From Ursus arctos (lineage: Eukaryota; Chordata; Mammalia; Carnivora; Ursidae), in assembly GCF_023065955.2 (NCBI RefSeq), contig NW_026622797.1, forward strand, positions 59,393,689 through 59,457,688: a DNA stretch of 64,000 bases, read 5' to 3'. Under the pieces are notes generated by a model, which did no database searches, was not told the origin of the DNA, and worked only from the letters and a program-made list of their open reading frames with translations. Positions 1 through 11,220 of the stretch are shown here, piece after piece (positions within the stretch are counted from its first letter, which is position 1; each line of letters begins with the position of its first letter). The position numbers and the translations under genes are program-made.

Positions 1-148
1 AGAAGGAGTTATAAATTTGCTGTGAACAAGACAAGACCAGCACGAGTTTTAAATCACTTCCTATATCCAAGCTCTCGACAGGAATGCATGAAAGCAAAGT
101 AAAAACACTTGAGAAAACTTAAACTAGCTACCCCCAAATTGTATTTTT

Positions 149-311
149 TTTTAGAGAGGGAGAGAAAAAGAAGGGGGGAGGGGCAGAGGGGGACAGAGAA
201 TCTTAAACAGTCTCCACGCCTGACTTGGGGCTCAGTCTCACAACCCTGAGATCATGACCTGAGCCAAAATCAAGAGTCAGACACTTAATCAACTGAGTCA
301 CCTAGACACCA
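149..311 (-). mobile_element. SINEC (CAN-SINE), older subtype
   Basis: Tail at the left (T run, then AGAGAGGGAGAG), tRNA-like head at the right ending in a diverged GAGTCACCTAGACACC. The body holds the older-subtype words ATCTTAAACAGTCTCCACGCC and ATCATGACCTGAGCC. It is flanked by an 18-bp imperfect direct repeat (131-148 and 312-329, CCCCCAAAYTGTATTTTT), the target-site duplication. Divergence from the young copies in this window and from its own TSD marks it as an old insertion. Confidence 0.9.
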
Positions 312-826
312 CCCCCAAACTGTATTTTTAACAAAGGTATCATTAAGAAAGAACATACCTCATCACCTTACCACTTCATCAGATGGCCAGGACTTGGAGA
401 TTTAGAAATGGTCATGCTCTCTCTAACCACTTACCTTCTCTACCTACTCTGACCCTTCCCTTCTTGTCCAGAAGCTCTTTCCTATTCATTTTTAAGATTC
501 AGTGAAAAGGTTGACTCTACTTGGAAGCAATGCCTGACTCTTCCCCCACGGCGTCCCCACCACAAGCACTGACTTTGGCAAAGTGTCCTTCCTTTGGCAC
601 CGAGTTGGGGTACATAATCTTTGCATTCTCTTTGTTGGTTTGCTTTTTTGATCTGTCCCTGCCCTGACCTGAGCATACATCTAGTTCTTTTAAGCAGAAG
701 TAACGTCAGTCTCTATTCATCTATCATTTGTGTTCAAGACAGTATCTGAGACCAAGAAATGGGTGCCTAACCACCGGCCATAAATGCCTCAACAGGCAAG
801 CAAGTAAATTAGTGTACACGTTCAAG

Positions 827-855
827 AAACAAACAAACAAACAAACAAACAAAAA
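827..855. repeat. (AAAC)n microsatellite
   Basis: Six to seven uninterrupted AAAC units followed by a short A run. No SINE body is attached. Confidence 0.95.
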
Positions 856-1252
856 TTCTGCTCTCTCTTTAAGGTTTTTTTTTCTAAGACAAATGCTGAG
901 CAAAAAGGATTTTTCAGACTCTACACAGATATTATATCATTCTATTACTGAGGAGAGAGATTGAGTTGACAGCTGACACAGAGAAAGCAAAACTACACAA
1001 GGATTTTACTTTTGTCTTTTTCTTCAAGGAGAATGACTTGCAAACCAGAAAGGCTAAAAATGATGAAGAGGTAAATGTGAGAAGACAGTAGGGAAGTACT
1101 TAGATTCTTTAAATGCATCCAAATCTCCAGGCTAGGTGAATTTCATCCTATGAAACCGAAATAAGTTGCAGACATGACTATAGGGCCTCAATTGATAACC
1201 TTTGACAAAAACTTGCTAGAAAACCAGAAATGGGAAATCTTTCTCTGATTTT

Positions 1253-1296
1253 CAAAAAAAAAGAAAAAGAAAAAGAAAAGAAAAGCGAAAAGCAAA
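1253..1296. repeat. A-rich (AAAAG) low-complexity tract
   Basis: Purine-only run of A tracts separated by single G residues, decaying into GCGAAAAGCAAAA. No SINE or LINE body was recognised upstream, so an origin as a retroposon tail is not supported. Confidence 0.85.
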
Positions 1297-1959
1297 ATAT
1301 GGAAACTACAGTAAATTACTACGAACTTGCCACTGATAAAATTACAGAAAGGTTTTTTAAAAGGTTATTTCATTAGCACTGGGAAAAGGAAGTGATGCTC
1401 CTTCCTAGCTTGAGAGGGTTCACCTAGAACAAATCATTCTAAATGAACCCCTCTTCTCTTCTTATACAGTTTTCTTTCTTTTTTTTTTAAAGCATGATTA
1501 CAGCATAAATGAATGAAAAATTTGCAGTGAACATCAAATACTGAATTTCAGGACAAAATTTGATCAAATCTCTTAATGTTCCCTTGGTGATAGAATTCAA
1601 AATGAACTATGTTTATTTAAGTAAGTAGATTTGTAATTGATCTGCCAATACCCGCCAAAGTCATGTGATATATCGTCATTACCATGGAGGGACAAGGTCC
1701 TCTCTTTAGTCATATTATATAGTACCATTTTATTTACTTGGATACATGTATAGAAAGGATAAGTTCTCAAATCTGTAGATCAAAAAAAGTAGGTAAGTTG
1801 GTTATTATTACATTACATTATTATTACATGAAAATGTGTCAAAACTTTGGGAAAATTGTCCCAAAGTAATTAAGTAAAAATAAGTTGAAATAAATGTAAA
1901 TTGAATGATGACACCATGAAAAAGAATGGGTCTTTTTCAGTTCATATGGAAAAGAGCCT

Positions 1960-3580
1960 AAAACATAGCAGGTGTTACAGGGGAACATTTATTTCCCCTT
2001 CCTCATGTTTCTGTGTGGAAGGCCCTCCACAGGAGTAACACCACTGACTTCTCCTCCCTCCTTTACTCATTTCTGTCTTCGGAGAAAGAAGGTGCTACCA
2101 GATGGGTGGGTGATGATCACTGGTATCTTCATTCCCTACCCCCTTACTGGGTAGAACTACTCAATGGAAAACTCATGATCACTGGGGATTTGCTTCCTTG
2201 GCTTCTGTATCTGATCAGTTTAAGGCAGCAATCCTGGGTGAGAGTTTTGTGCCTGCGCTGTAGCTGAAAACTTTTCTCCATATGGTCTTCCCAGTGTCTA
2301 GCCTGGTGGGGAGGTGGTCTATGAGTAGGTCATTAGCACAGTGTTAGCATGCTCTTTTAGCCAGACCATTAAGTCGTGTCCTCCAATGTAACGCTTTCAG
2401 GAAAATCACATCACGATCTTCTTCTGTCTGATTCAGTTCATCTCACAATTGGTCACAATCCCCAACAGTAGGTGCTTACTGTTTACTGACTATTAAGTGA
2501 ATTAATAGTGTTTGCTGACTATTAAGTGAAAACTCAAGAACTATATTTCCTAATGTGTGGCAGTGTTTACTGAATATTAAGTGAAAACTCAAGAACTGTA
2601 TTTCCTAATGTGTGGCCCTCATAGCACTGATTGCTTTATTTTGGTTGTTCTGATCTCCCTCTCGCATTGGAGGCTTCCTCAAATATCTACTGATATTAGA
2701 GTGGGTGAATAAAAAGCTAGGTGGAACCTCTGTGTATGTAGGAATGCTTTCTCAGAACTTCTTATTTTTTAGCCATTTGGAGTTTGGGGGATGGAAACCC
2801 AGATGCCAGCAGTTTTAGTCGTTTTCTTTTGGGCTGATTAAAGTCATATTCTTCAGAGAAAATTCTTCCGGTCTCTTGCTAGGATGTCAGAATGATGGCT
2901 GTTAGCATTTTGGGACTTGGGTGGGAAATCAGACTGGTGATTCAACATTTAGGACGGAAACATTCACCATGTTTCTGCTTTTAGTGTGGCACTCCTGACC
3001 TTAACTATGCTTAGCTCCTCTGAGTCCAGTGACTCTGGTTCACTCTTTCCAGAGAATACACTTCCAGTCATCTGTCAGTTGGTGAGGAGGGTATCTTGAT
3101 CTTCCGATGATGGCTTCCTAAATAATCTTTTAAATGTTCTTTAAATTTTTGGCCCCTTGTTCATCCATATCTTCATGTATCACCCTGTTACTGAACCTAC
3201 TGAGAATTTTTCAGGGCAGTGCAAGTCAGATTGCTTCTTGGCTCATTCCACCGCTAGTTAAAGAGTCATGCTTTGGAATCTGTTGAATCAATTACAATCT
3301 TTCCCACTTAAAACCTCCTTTCTCCCTCATTCCTTTCCTGTGGTTATAGTAGGTTTTCTGGGGGATGGTGGGAGAACAGAGGCCAGTGCATGTGCCTAGC
3401 CTACCATCCTTGGGAGCCATTTGCATTTCCAGGTTTCTTATGCTCTTGCCTCCTAAGGCAAGAATGAAGTCTGGGTTCAATGGTTATGAATGCTGACCAA
3501 GCTTTTTGCTTTGCAACTCTTTCCCCACTGGTCAAAGGACCACCCATTGCTGTTAAAAATTTAAATTATAATGCAGCTAA
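1960..3580. other. Unidentified block of distinct composition
   Basis: This block is visibly less AT-rich than its flanks and contains long mixed-sequence stretches on both strands. Open frames (2013-2267 on plus, 3292-3480 on minus) are short and interrupted. On the minus strand it reads like decayed transcribed or retroviral-internal sequence, but I could not match it to any family. It may be an old processed pseudogene, an ERV internal fragment, or simply unique DNA. Confidence 0.3.
2475..2616. repeat. Local tandem duplication, 55-bp unit
   Basis: Two adjacent 55-bp copies (2507-2561 and 2562-2616) differ at only a few positions (for example TTGCTGACT versus TTACTGAAT). A third, partial copy of the GTTTACTGACTATTAAGTGA core sits just upstream at 2481-2500, offset 28 bp. 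It looks like a recent slippage or unequal-exchange duplication. Confidence 0.9.
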
Positions 3581-4304
3581 TCTTGTCATCAACTTTTGGT
3601 CTAGGGATATACATGACCAAAACTTCGAAGTGGTAATTTATCTCAAACTAAAAATGATCCTTCTTTATTTATGCAGTGCCTCTCTTCATTATAAAGTTAG
3701 TGACTAGTAAAAATAGCTTTATTCCTTTCATTGAAAAACTTTTTCTTAAAGTAGACGTTTAAAACAGGACTATATTTATTGACACAAATAGTTTTTATTT
3801 TTAATCACATTAAAGTTTTCATTGTATTTATTTTATAATCTCTTTCCATTTATAGAAAGTGATACTAGTGTTTTATTTATGCCAATGGCACAAAAACTTC
3901 TTTTGAAACAATATTTAAGTACAAAAGTAAGAAAATTTAAAGACGATCATCAAGTCTATACTGGCAGTATCCAAATATGGCAAAATCGTGATGAAGACAT
4001 GAGAATGACAAGTTTAAGAAATGCTGGAATGTAAGGTAATGTGCTGCTCAACAAACAGATTTATTGAGCAAATTATTAGATATGTGGTGTCTGCATTAAG
4101 GGACAATAGGGTCTCAAGATAATATACAATACACAGATTGCAGATGCAGAATAATGCAAAATTTTAGGACTATAAAAGGAATGGAAATACATTACTTTAG
4201 TGCTTATCCCAGTGTCTAGCAAGTAGTAGTAACTCAAATATTGAAAGGAAGAAAAGTAGAAGGAAGTGAAGATGTTTAACATGGAGAATCGAAGATGTAG
4301 TGGG
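2617..4304. other. Unique non-coding stretch
   Basis: No gene supported. A pyrimidine tract ending in TTTATAG at about 3834-3855 followed by an open frame to 4034 mimics an exon boundary, but the peptide matches nothing I recognise. A short CCCAGTGTCTAGCAAGTAGTAGTAACTCAAATATTG at 4209-4243 resembles a LINE-2/MIR 3' tail but is too short to call. Confidence 0.4.
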
Positions 4305-4471
4305 GTGGGTGGGGGGATGGGTAACGGGGTGATGGGGCATTAAGGAGGGCACTTGATATAATGAGCACTGGGTATTATATGCAACTGATGAATCACTGAA
4401 TTCTGCCCCTGAAACTAACAATACCCTCTATGTTAACTAAATTGAATTTTAATTTAAAATTTTTTTAAAAA
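4305..4471 (+). mobile_element. LINE-1 3' end, carnivoran type, severely 5'-truncated
   Basis: Contains the carnivoran L1 3'-UTR words GGCATTAAGGAGGGCACTTGAT, ATGAGCACTGGGTATTATATGCAACTGATGAATCACTGAA and CTGAAACTAACAATA, then an A/T-rich tail. It is bounded by a 14-bp target-site duplication (4291-4304 and 4472-4485, GAAGATGYAGTGGG). Only about 167 bp of the element was inserted, so no ORF is present. Confidence 0.92.
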
Positions 4472-4485
4472 GAAGATGCAGTGGG

Positions 4486-5409
4486 AAAAGTGGTATATGT
4501 CTTCAAATATGTGCTATAATGTGAAACAAAAGACTTAGGGAAGTGTTGAGGTGTCGGCTTAAATTCATGAGCAGAGTTAGAAGGTTGCAAATTGACAGGA
4601 GGGCTAATTTCAGCCAAGTTTTGGAAGAACATCGTGGTTTTACATGACTAAAATCAATGAGTGCTTTTGAAGTACTCGGTTATTGATTATTAGAAATGTT
4701 TGAGCAGTGACTAGATTACAATCCTACAAGGATGTTGTCAAAGAGATAACTGTACTCGGAAGGAGGCTGGTCGTCAGCAAAGTCTTTGGGAACTTAGGAA
4801 AGCAGGTTCTGATCCTCGAGCCGAACTTACTGAGACAGAACCAGGTGACAATAGACCTCTTGGTTATCTTCCAACTCTCATCTGAATCTAGAATTGGGAC
4901 TGACTTCCAGGGCATGTGTACAGGAATGTCCCCAGCAGTAACTGGAGTTTACAGTTTTGCATGGGCATGAACTCCGATCATCAAGTCTTTGATACCTCAA
5001 ACCTAATCACTTATCTGTGATACGGATACCTAAACACTCTCACAGTCACCTCATGCTCAAAATGTACAAAATGGACTTGATTATTACATTATATCATCAG
5101 ATTGTTTTAAGTACTATGAAAGAAATAAAGGGAGTGATGGAAGTGGTCCACTTTAGAAACAGGGGTCATGAACGTTCTCTCTGAACAGGTGTCATCAGGG
5201 TTGAGTCTTCACAGATAAGAAGGAGCTGGCCCAAGAGTGTGCAGGCAGAGGTAAGAACACATATAAAGTTCCTGAGCTCAGTTTTCAAGAAACAGATACG
5301 TGATTTCTATGGAGCAAGAGCAAAGCGAGCAAGGGGAAGTATGGAAAGACATAAATCAGAGCCCAGCCTTGAGCAAATCACGTGTCCTTATAAACCATAA
5401 TGTTCATGG
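4486..5409. other. Unique non-coding stretch
   Basis: Nothing recognisable. Overlapping open frames on both strands at 4707-4970 are unlike any known family and lack coding character. Confidence 0.4.
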
Positions 5410-5645
5410 CAGAATTAATTATTTTCTCCTTCACATTCTTTGGGACTTATTCATAATTTCATTATTAGCAATCTATACTCTGCAATTCCCTTGTATGTTT
5501 ATGTTTTAATCACCTGATTCTAAATATGGGATGTAAATTCCCTAAGGTCAGGATCCATTAACTACTCACCTGAACGTTCATTCTAGCACTTAAAACAATG
5601 CCAATATCCTTCCGGAAGAGGTGTTCGGAATAGCTGGTTGAGTGA
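5410..5645 (+). mobile_element. LINE-2 (L2) 3' fragment
   Basis: Follows the L2 3'-end order: a stretch like CTTATTCATAATTTCATTATTAGCAAT, then GGATGTAAATTCCCTAAGGTCAGGATC, which corresponds to the L2 'AATGTAAGCTCCATGAGGGCAGGGAC' segment. It ends with GCACTTAAAACAATGCC...GAATAGCTGGTTGAGTGAA, equivalent to the 'AGCACAGTGCCTGG...TTGTTGAATGAA' end. Strongly diverged, as expected for a family inactive since before the placental radiation. Confidence 0.62.
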
Positions 5646-6078
5646 AAATCCTAGGGGAAACTGAATAAAGCATATTTTCTGCGCTGATCCAAAATCTTTG
5701 GAATGGCCACCGATGGCTTGAGATTTAGGCCAAAGTATCCTAACAATTAAGTTGATATATTGCTATTATTGAGCTGATACTTTCTGCCAGTATTAAAATG
5801 CCATAAATAATTTTAATTTGGCTTTTAAAAATCTGTTGATTTTATCCACCATAGAACTTAACACAATGGATAATTCCTGTGGCTGTATAATATATCAGAG
5901 GGCTTGGGTATTCAGTTTTTCATCTATACCTACTATAGAATATATGATAGTATCTCATCACCCTTGTTTTTATTCCTACTCACTCTGACTGTTTTGACTG
6001 GGACTATGCCAGGGGCTGTTTCTGAAGGAGATGCCACATTGGAGTGGAGTCGAGAGTCAGAGAGGCAGGGGGTAGGGG

Positions 6079-6290
6079 AATTTTGGCTCCATCACAAACT
6101 AACACAGTAGCTCAGTGCAAATTATTTAATCCCTTTCAGAGTTGGTTTCCGTGACTGTAACGTGAAGATAATAATTACACTTCCCTCCCAAGAGTGTGGT
6201 ACAGCTAAAAGAGATGACGTGTACAGAGCATTTAGCGCAATCTCTGGCATTTGGGGAGCACAGCATGAATGCAAACCGCCATTATATTTA
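6079..6290 (+). mobile_element. MIR SINE
   Basis: Runs in MIR order: TGGCTCCATCACAAACTAA, CAAATTATTTAATCCCTTTCAGAGT, GTGAAGATAATAATTACACTT, GAGATGACGTGTACAGAGCATTTAGC, then CTCTGGCATTTGGGGAGC. These match the MIR core and 3' region ('SCTCTGCCACTTACTAGC', 'ACTTAACCTCTCTG', 'GATAATAATAGTACCTAC'). Ancient tRNA-derived SINE, heavily diverged. Confidence 0.78.
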
Positions 6291-7619
6291 TGAATTATTA
6301 TAAAATTACGATATTTAACCTTGGCCTCGGGTTTTTAATTTAAATGATCAAAATTTACACAAAAAAATCTTACAAAATCCTGGCAGATCAAGGATAAGAG
6401 ATAGCTAGTAGGCAATAATGCAGCAATTCATTTACATCATGTCAAAAATGACTGAAAATAAAACTTTATGGAAGAGTATATTTTTATAAAAATCTTTGCT
6501 TCAGACTTTTCTGATAAATATTCCTTTTGGCCTGAGAATTACATAGTTGATTTCTGTATGAAACTGAATATTTTTTGAAAGTTAGGGCTAAATTAGTTGG
6601 GTTATTTTTGCATGATGAAAGCGTGAAAACAAAACACCTTTTTTGCTAAAATATTATCTGGTCCTCGTTTCAGCCCAGAGGACTGAAAATACTATGAAAT
6701 TAAAATTTCAAATGTGGGAAGGAAATTCTATAATATTTGTTAATTCTAGCCCCAAAATGTTCAAAGTTATTTTTGCTTCAAAATCTGGAACTGAACATAC
6801 ACTTAACAATTTATTTCAATTCATACTGTTAGAAGTTTGCCCTGCTTATCTGTGCAGGTTTGAAGGTGTGTTTAAAGTATTTCTCCTTTCTTTAGAGAAA
6901 GTTGAATAAAGTGGTAAAATAAGTAAGTCAAAACAGTTGTCGTTTAACACTGTTAGGGTGTGCGGTTGTAAAATTTTTAAGGAAATACATTATCTCCATT
7001 TTAAACGAAGACATCTTAACACCGTGTCATTGGTGCTCAAGGTGAAGGTCTGCATATTAGTGACATTGTTCAGAAAAAGAACAAAAAAGCATCTCATTAT
7101 CTAACACCCTTAACTAATTATCTGGGATCAAATGGTTTTACTCAGAATTCTTCACGCAACAATAGGATTCTAATGATTTTTCTGTATCAGGCGGAAGGAG
7201 GAGTTAAGGCTGCAAGGGTGCTGGTTGAGAAATGGCACAGACACTGACGCCACCGCCTCCCTGGTTTGCGGGCTACGCAGCAGTGACCATTTGGACGTTC
7301 ATATTAAAGGAAATGTACTTTATGCGGCTACATGGGACGGCACTGAGTCCTTGTGCTAATGTGGCTTCACTTGCTCTACTTCCTTATTTAAGCAACTTAA
7401 ATTTCAGTAGAACATGAATTTAGCATACATCTTGCATTTCATTAGATCACATTTTATATATTTTATGCATTTTAATCCAAGTTTGGCTCTGTGAACCTTA
7501 CCATCTGTCTGGAGTTGTCATTGCATTTTATTTTTAATTTTAATTTACCCCATTATATTTTTGACTAAAAGTGGTTTTATTTTTGGCAACTTCTTCACCT
7601 AGTGTCTTCTCTCCCTCCC
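6291..7619. other. Unique non-coding stretch
   Basis: No element or gene recognised. The open frame at 7232-7417 starts in a locally GC-richer patch (about 7190-7360) but its peptide resembles nothing I know. Confidence 0.45.
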
Positions 7620-8150
7620 ATCCATTTGTCATAATGCATCCAGAGAAGACCTTCTAAAACATAAGTCTGATCACATTATTCCCAACTGAAACCCATTGTC
7701 TTTATAATAAGTCCAAACTCTTTAATTAGACTCATAAGACCTCGCATCATCTGGACCCTTTGAATATATCTTTGCACCTTCCTCTTTTCCATCTATGTTC
7801 CTGTATTCCTTCCAATTCTTCTAGCCATGCTCTCTCCTGCCTCTGAGCCTCTCTAAATGCTTTTCCCTCTGCCTGGGATCCTTTCTCCCACACTCTGCCT
7901 CACTAGGACCTATTACTTCCAAGAAGTCTTTACTTACAACCTTACCTTTTCCCCACACAATATACTATATCCTCCAATTTCATGGATTCAGCAAATTGCA
8001 TAAAGCCATGCAGTGTTATGTGGACTCCCTGCTATATGATACTCCAGGAGGAAACAGACACCATCTACCTTATTTACCTTTGGGTCTTCCCCATCTAGTC
8101 TAGGGCCTGGGACATGGTAGTGGCTCAATAAGAATATATTAAGTGCCTAG
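7620..8150 (+). mobile_element. LINE-2 (L2) 3' fragment
   Basis: Clear L2 order: TCTGATCACATTATTCCCAACTG, AATAAGTCCAAACTC, CATAAGACCTCGCATCATCTGGACC, CTCTGCCTGGGATCCTTTCTCCCACACTCTGCC, and near the end CTAGGGCCTGGGACATGGTAGTGGCTCAATAAGAATATATTAAG. The last is the L2 3' terminus. An internal segment around 7965-8050 does not fit the consensus and may be a small insertion. Confidence 0.85.
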
Positions 8151-8954
8151 AGGGACGGATAAGAAAAGCCACCATAGAAAATGCTATACATATATTATTT
8201 ATCATTTTTACTTATTAAATATGTAGAAATTTTTAAAATAATCTGTAGGTATGACTGAGGTCAAAGTTACATGTGGACTACAATCTATTTTATTCTGTAC
8301 ATACAGCTGCTAACGGTGAACTGTTATATTTTGTGGACTAGTGGATGGTAAATGCGATAAACATTATCTCAAATCATAATATGTTTTTCGTAATTTATTT
8401 AGACGTTGTTATCTGAGTTTCAATTATTTATGATAATGCTTCATTGCATCTAAAATAAATAGTTATAGAGATTTAAAAATCAATACCCCAATTAGAAGCT
8501 TACTACACATAAATCTACGAAATGGCACAACTTTAAGTTTGTGACCAAAACACCCTATAAAAATGCCTCTAAGAATCAGGAAGTTTATTAAATATGATTA
8601 AGACAGCTGCTAAATCCAAAATGAGAATAGCCGTTCCAGTCATAGGTAAGGTCTTTAGAGAATGATCCTATGAACTCTGCTGAAAATGGATGCTCTTGAC
8701 AGCTGCCAGCTTTTTCTCCTGGTAAAAAACAAAATGTTGCTTAGCCATGGCTCCAAAGAAAAAATAACCATGAATTCTAGAATCATTTGGGAAGCCCCAC
8801 ATTGAATAATATCACATCTATTTGAATCAGGTGGGGAACACTGATTCCCCTGGTTGGCCTCGTTCATATCATTTCCATCCCTTTGCTACCAGCTACCATT
8901 CCTGTAGGTTCATAGTTTACAGGACAATACACTAGGCATTAAGGAGTTTACATG
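8151..8954. other. Unique non-coding stretch
   Basis: Nothing recognised. The minus-strand frame 8655-8867 has no family resemblance. Confidence 0.45.
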
Positions 8955-9785
8955 TTTAACAGATATTTACTCAGCACCTATTATGTGATATATACTATGC
9001 TAAGGGTTGGGAATACAGTGAAGAATAAGACATGGAGAAAAATAGATTGTTACTGAGGGCGACAAGGGAGACAAGAGTGGGGGCGGGGGGAGTTCCAAAA
9101 CGGAGTAAAGTGAAGACCAAATTTAAGGTAGCCCATCTGGAATGCCTCTTATAGGAGGTAACTTTTGAGGAAAGAATAAGAATAAGCAATCAGCGAAAAA
9201 GCTGGGAAACACATTTTAGGCAGAGGAAGTGGCAAGTGCTGAGTTTCTGAAGTGTGGAAAAGGACTTGCTGTATTTGAAGATAAGAAAAGAGGCTAATCT
9301 GACTGGGGAATAGTGTCTGTGAGATCAAGCTGGAGAGGTACTCAGACGCCCGATGAGACAGGACTTATAGGAGTTTGGGTTTTATTAGAAAAGCGAGAGG
9401 AGCCCTTGGAAGGTTTTATGCAAGGAAGTAACATAATCTGATTCACATGTCTAAAACTCTTATTCTGTGTGTGTTTAAAAAATGGACAACAGAGGCGCAA
9501 GAAAGGAAGCAGGGAGCCCTTTCTGGACGTTATCGCTGTGTCCAGGTGTGAAACATGGCTGCAGAGATAATCAAAGATATATTTTGGAGACGGAGTTGAT
9601 AGGACTGGTTCAAGGACTGGATGTGAGTGGTGAGACAGAGAGAAGAATCAAGGGCGGCTCTTGGATTACATGCCTTAAGCAACTTGGTAGAGAGTGGGCC
9701 AAATGACTACAAAGAGAGAGCCTGGGGATTGAACAGATTCCAGGATAAAGGCAGGTTCGACAGCTCCATCTTGGACATGTTAATT
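8955..9785 (-). mobile_element. LINE-2 (L2), long 3' segment
   Basis: The L2 3' terminus lies at the left in reverse complement: AACAGATATTTACTCAGCACCTATTATGTGATATATACTATGC, then GGGAATACAGTGAAGAATAAG. Further right come GAGATCAAGCTGGAGAGGTACTCAG, GTTTGGGTTTTATTAGAAAAGC, GGTTTTATGCAAGGAAGTAACATAATCTGATT, GCAGGGAGCCC and GATATATTTTGGAGACGGAGTTGATAGGACTGG, all in L2 order. At about 830 bp it is the longest LINE-2 piece here. Its open frames (for example 9482-9706) are accidental. Confidence 0.87.
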
Positions 9786-10851
9786 TTAAAAGATAGACAC
9801 ACATAAAGTGACTTGCTGACTCAAAGACAGTCACAGCACCTGGGAGAAATGCAGTAGATGAAACAAACCAGAGTCAAGTAAAGAGTGCTTTGTGCCCACG
9901 TGTGGAAGATATGTTACGTGCCCACTGGTAGGAGACGCGTACTTTGGATTATTAGTTGTGCAGTAGTGACAGACTTACATCCAGAATCCCTCATGAACAA
10001 CATCTGCATTCACAAGACAATGCCCAGGGACTTGGGGTGCTGTTGTGGCAGTGATACTTCAAGCACTGGCTGAGAATCCCTCTAGGTCTCTGACAAAAGT
10101 CTGCCAGCAGAAGTCATTAGTGAAACTCGATCTGAAATTCTTTGCACTTATCTCCCTCTTTAAAAAAAACAAAATCCTTTTCCTTTTTGTGCTATTCAAA
10201 AAAAAATTTGTCTATTGCCTTTTTAAAATCATGGATTTTTAGGAATATGTTTTTAAAAGAGCATCTGGTTTATTTCGCACTGAAAACTGGTGCTAAGAAG
10301 TGAGAAACATGGATCAAGTCAGCACCAACACAGAGACTGTGAATAATTTATTTCATGATTGGAAAAAAAATTATTTTATTCAGGTTGGGTACTACCATTA
10401 CTTGTTATTAAAAAGCCTTGGTATGCATTGAAGGACAAAATTTGGGAGACTTCCTCCCTGCTCTACCATCTCCAACATTATATTTCTTACATCAGAAATT
10501 TCCCACAATAAGAGAGTCAAGGTAATGAGAAACATTTTTTTGAGTTATTAAAGTTTTCACTGGGTCTTCCTCTTTTGTCTTCACCTATTAGCCATGAAAC
10601 TGGGCTCTGTGCTTGCTACTTTGAGATTGGGTGAAAGCAGAATTCACCCAAAAACAATTTCCTCCTGAGTTCACTTTTAAACCCAAGAGGTTAAGTTAGT
10701 TTGGTGAAGTATCTTGGAGAGACACAGGTTGGAACAGAGAGAGGTCTCTTGATAAAATACCAAAAACTCAGTTCAATTTGGATTTCAGATGAATAACAGA
10801 TAATTTTCAGTACAACTATATCCTAAATGTAGTATGGGATATACTTCAACT
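9786..10851. other. Unique non-coding stretch
   Basis: No gene or named element seen. It contains short A and T runs (around 10160 and 10200). Confidence 0.45.
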
Positions 10852-10862
10852 AAAAAAAGAAA

Positions 10863-10921
<59 letters not shown>

Positions 10922-10951
10922 GAAGAAAGAAAGAGAAAGAAAGAAAGAAAG

Positions 10952-11022
<71 letters not shown>

Positions 11023-11025
11023 AAT
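10852..11025. repeat. (AAAG)n microsatellite, about 170 bp
   Basis: Nearly uninterrupted AAAG array with a few GG or GAGA interruptions near 10920-10955. It abuts the 5' head of the next SINE rather than a SINE tail. The strand is all purine, so both long frames across it (plus 10834-11052, minus 10850-11251) are artefacts of the repeat. Confidence 0.97.
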
Positions 11026-11220
11026 GGGCCCCTGGGTGGCTCAGTAAGTTAAGTGTCTGCCTTCGATTCAGGTCATGATCCTGGGGTCCTGGGATCGAGC
11101 TCCACATCGGGCTCTGCAGGGAGCCTGCTTCTCCCTCTGCCTCTGCTACTCCCCCAGCTTGTGCTCGCTCTTTCTCTCTCTCTCTGTCAAGTAAATAAGT
11201 AAAAATCTTAAAAAAAAAAA
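11026..11220 (+). mobile_element. SINEC (CAN-SINE)
   Basis: Starts GGGCCCCTGGGTGGCTCAGT (tRNA-Lys-derived head with the A-box region). Continues CTGGGATCGAGCTCCAC (B-box-like), GCTTCTCCCTCTGCCTCTGC and a CT repeat, ending GTAAATAAGTAAAAATCTT plus an A run. A GA-rich tail (11221-11241) follows. Intermediate subtype, without the young CCACTCCCCCTGCTTGTGTTCC block. Confidence 0.95.

Larger units (their letters stand above)
330..2474. other. Unique non-coding stretch
   Basis: No gene and no named element seen, apart from the AAAC repeat and A-rich tract listed separately. Open frames at 482-680 and 728-964 have no family resemblance; the second runs through the AAAC repeat. The composition becomes less AT-rich from about 1960 onward, where an unidentified block begins. 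Confidence 0.5.

Noticed and set aside
3810..4034. Exon-like arrangement: pyrimidine tract with TTTATAG, open frame, then AAGGTAATG
   Set aside because: The acceptor- and donor-like words are common in AT-rich DNA, the peptide resembles no known protein, and no neighbouring exon was found.
7190..7420. GC-richer patch with a 61-residue frame starting MAQTLTPPPPW
   Set aside because: Too short, no domain, no promoter-like CpG cluster; composition alone is not enough for a gene or promoter call.
11026..11110. tRNA-like A-box and B-box sequences at SINE heads, considered as tRNA genes
   Set aside because: They belong to the tRNA-Lys-derived SINEC head and continue into the SINE body; no intact cloverleaf tRNA gene was seen.
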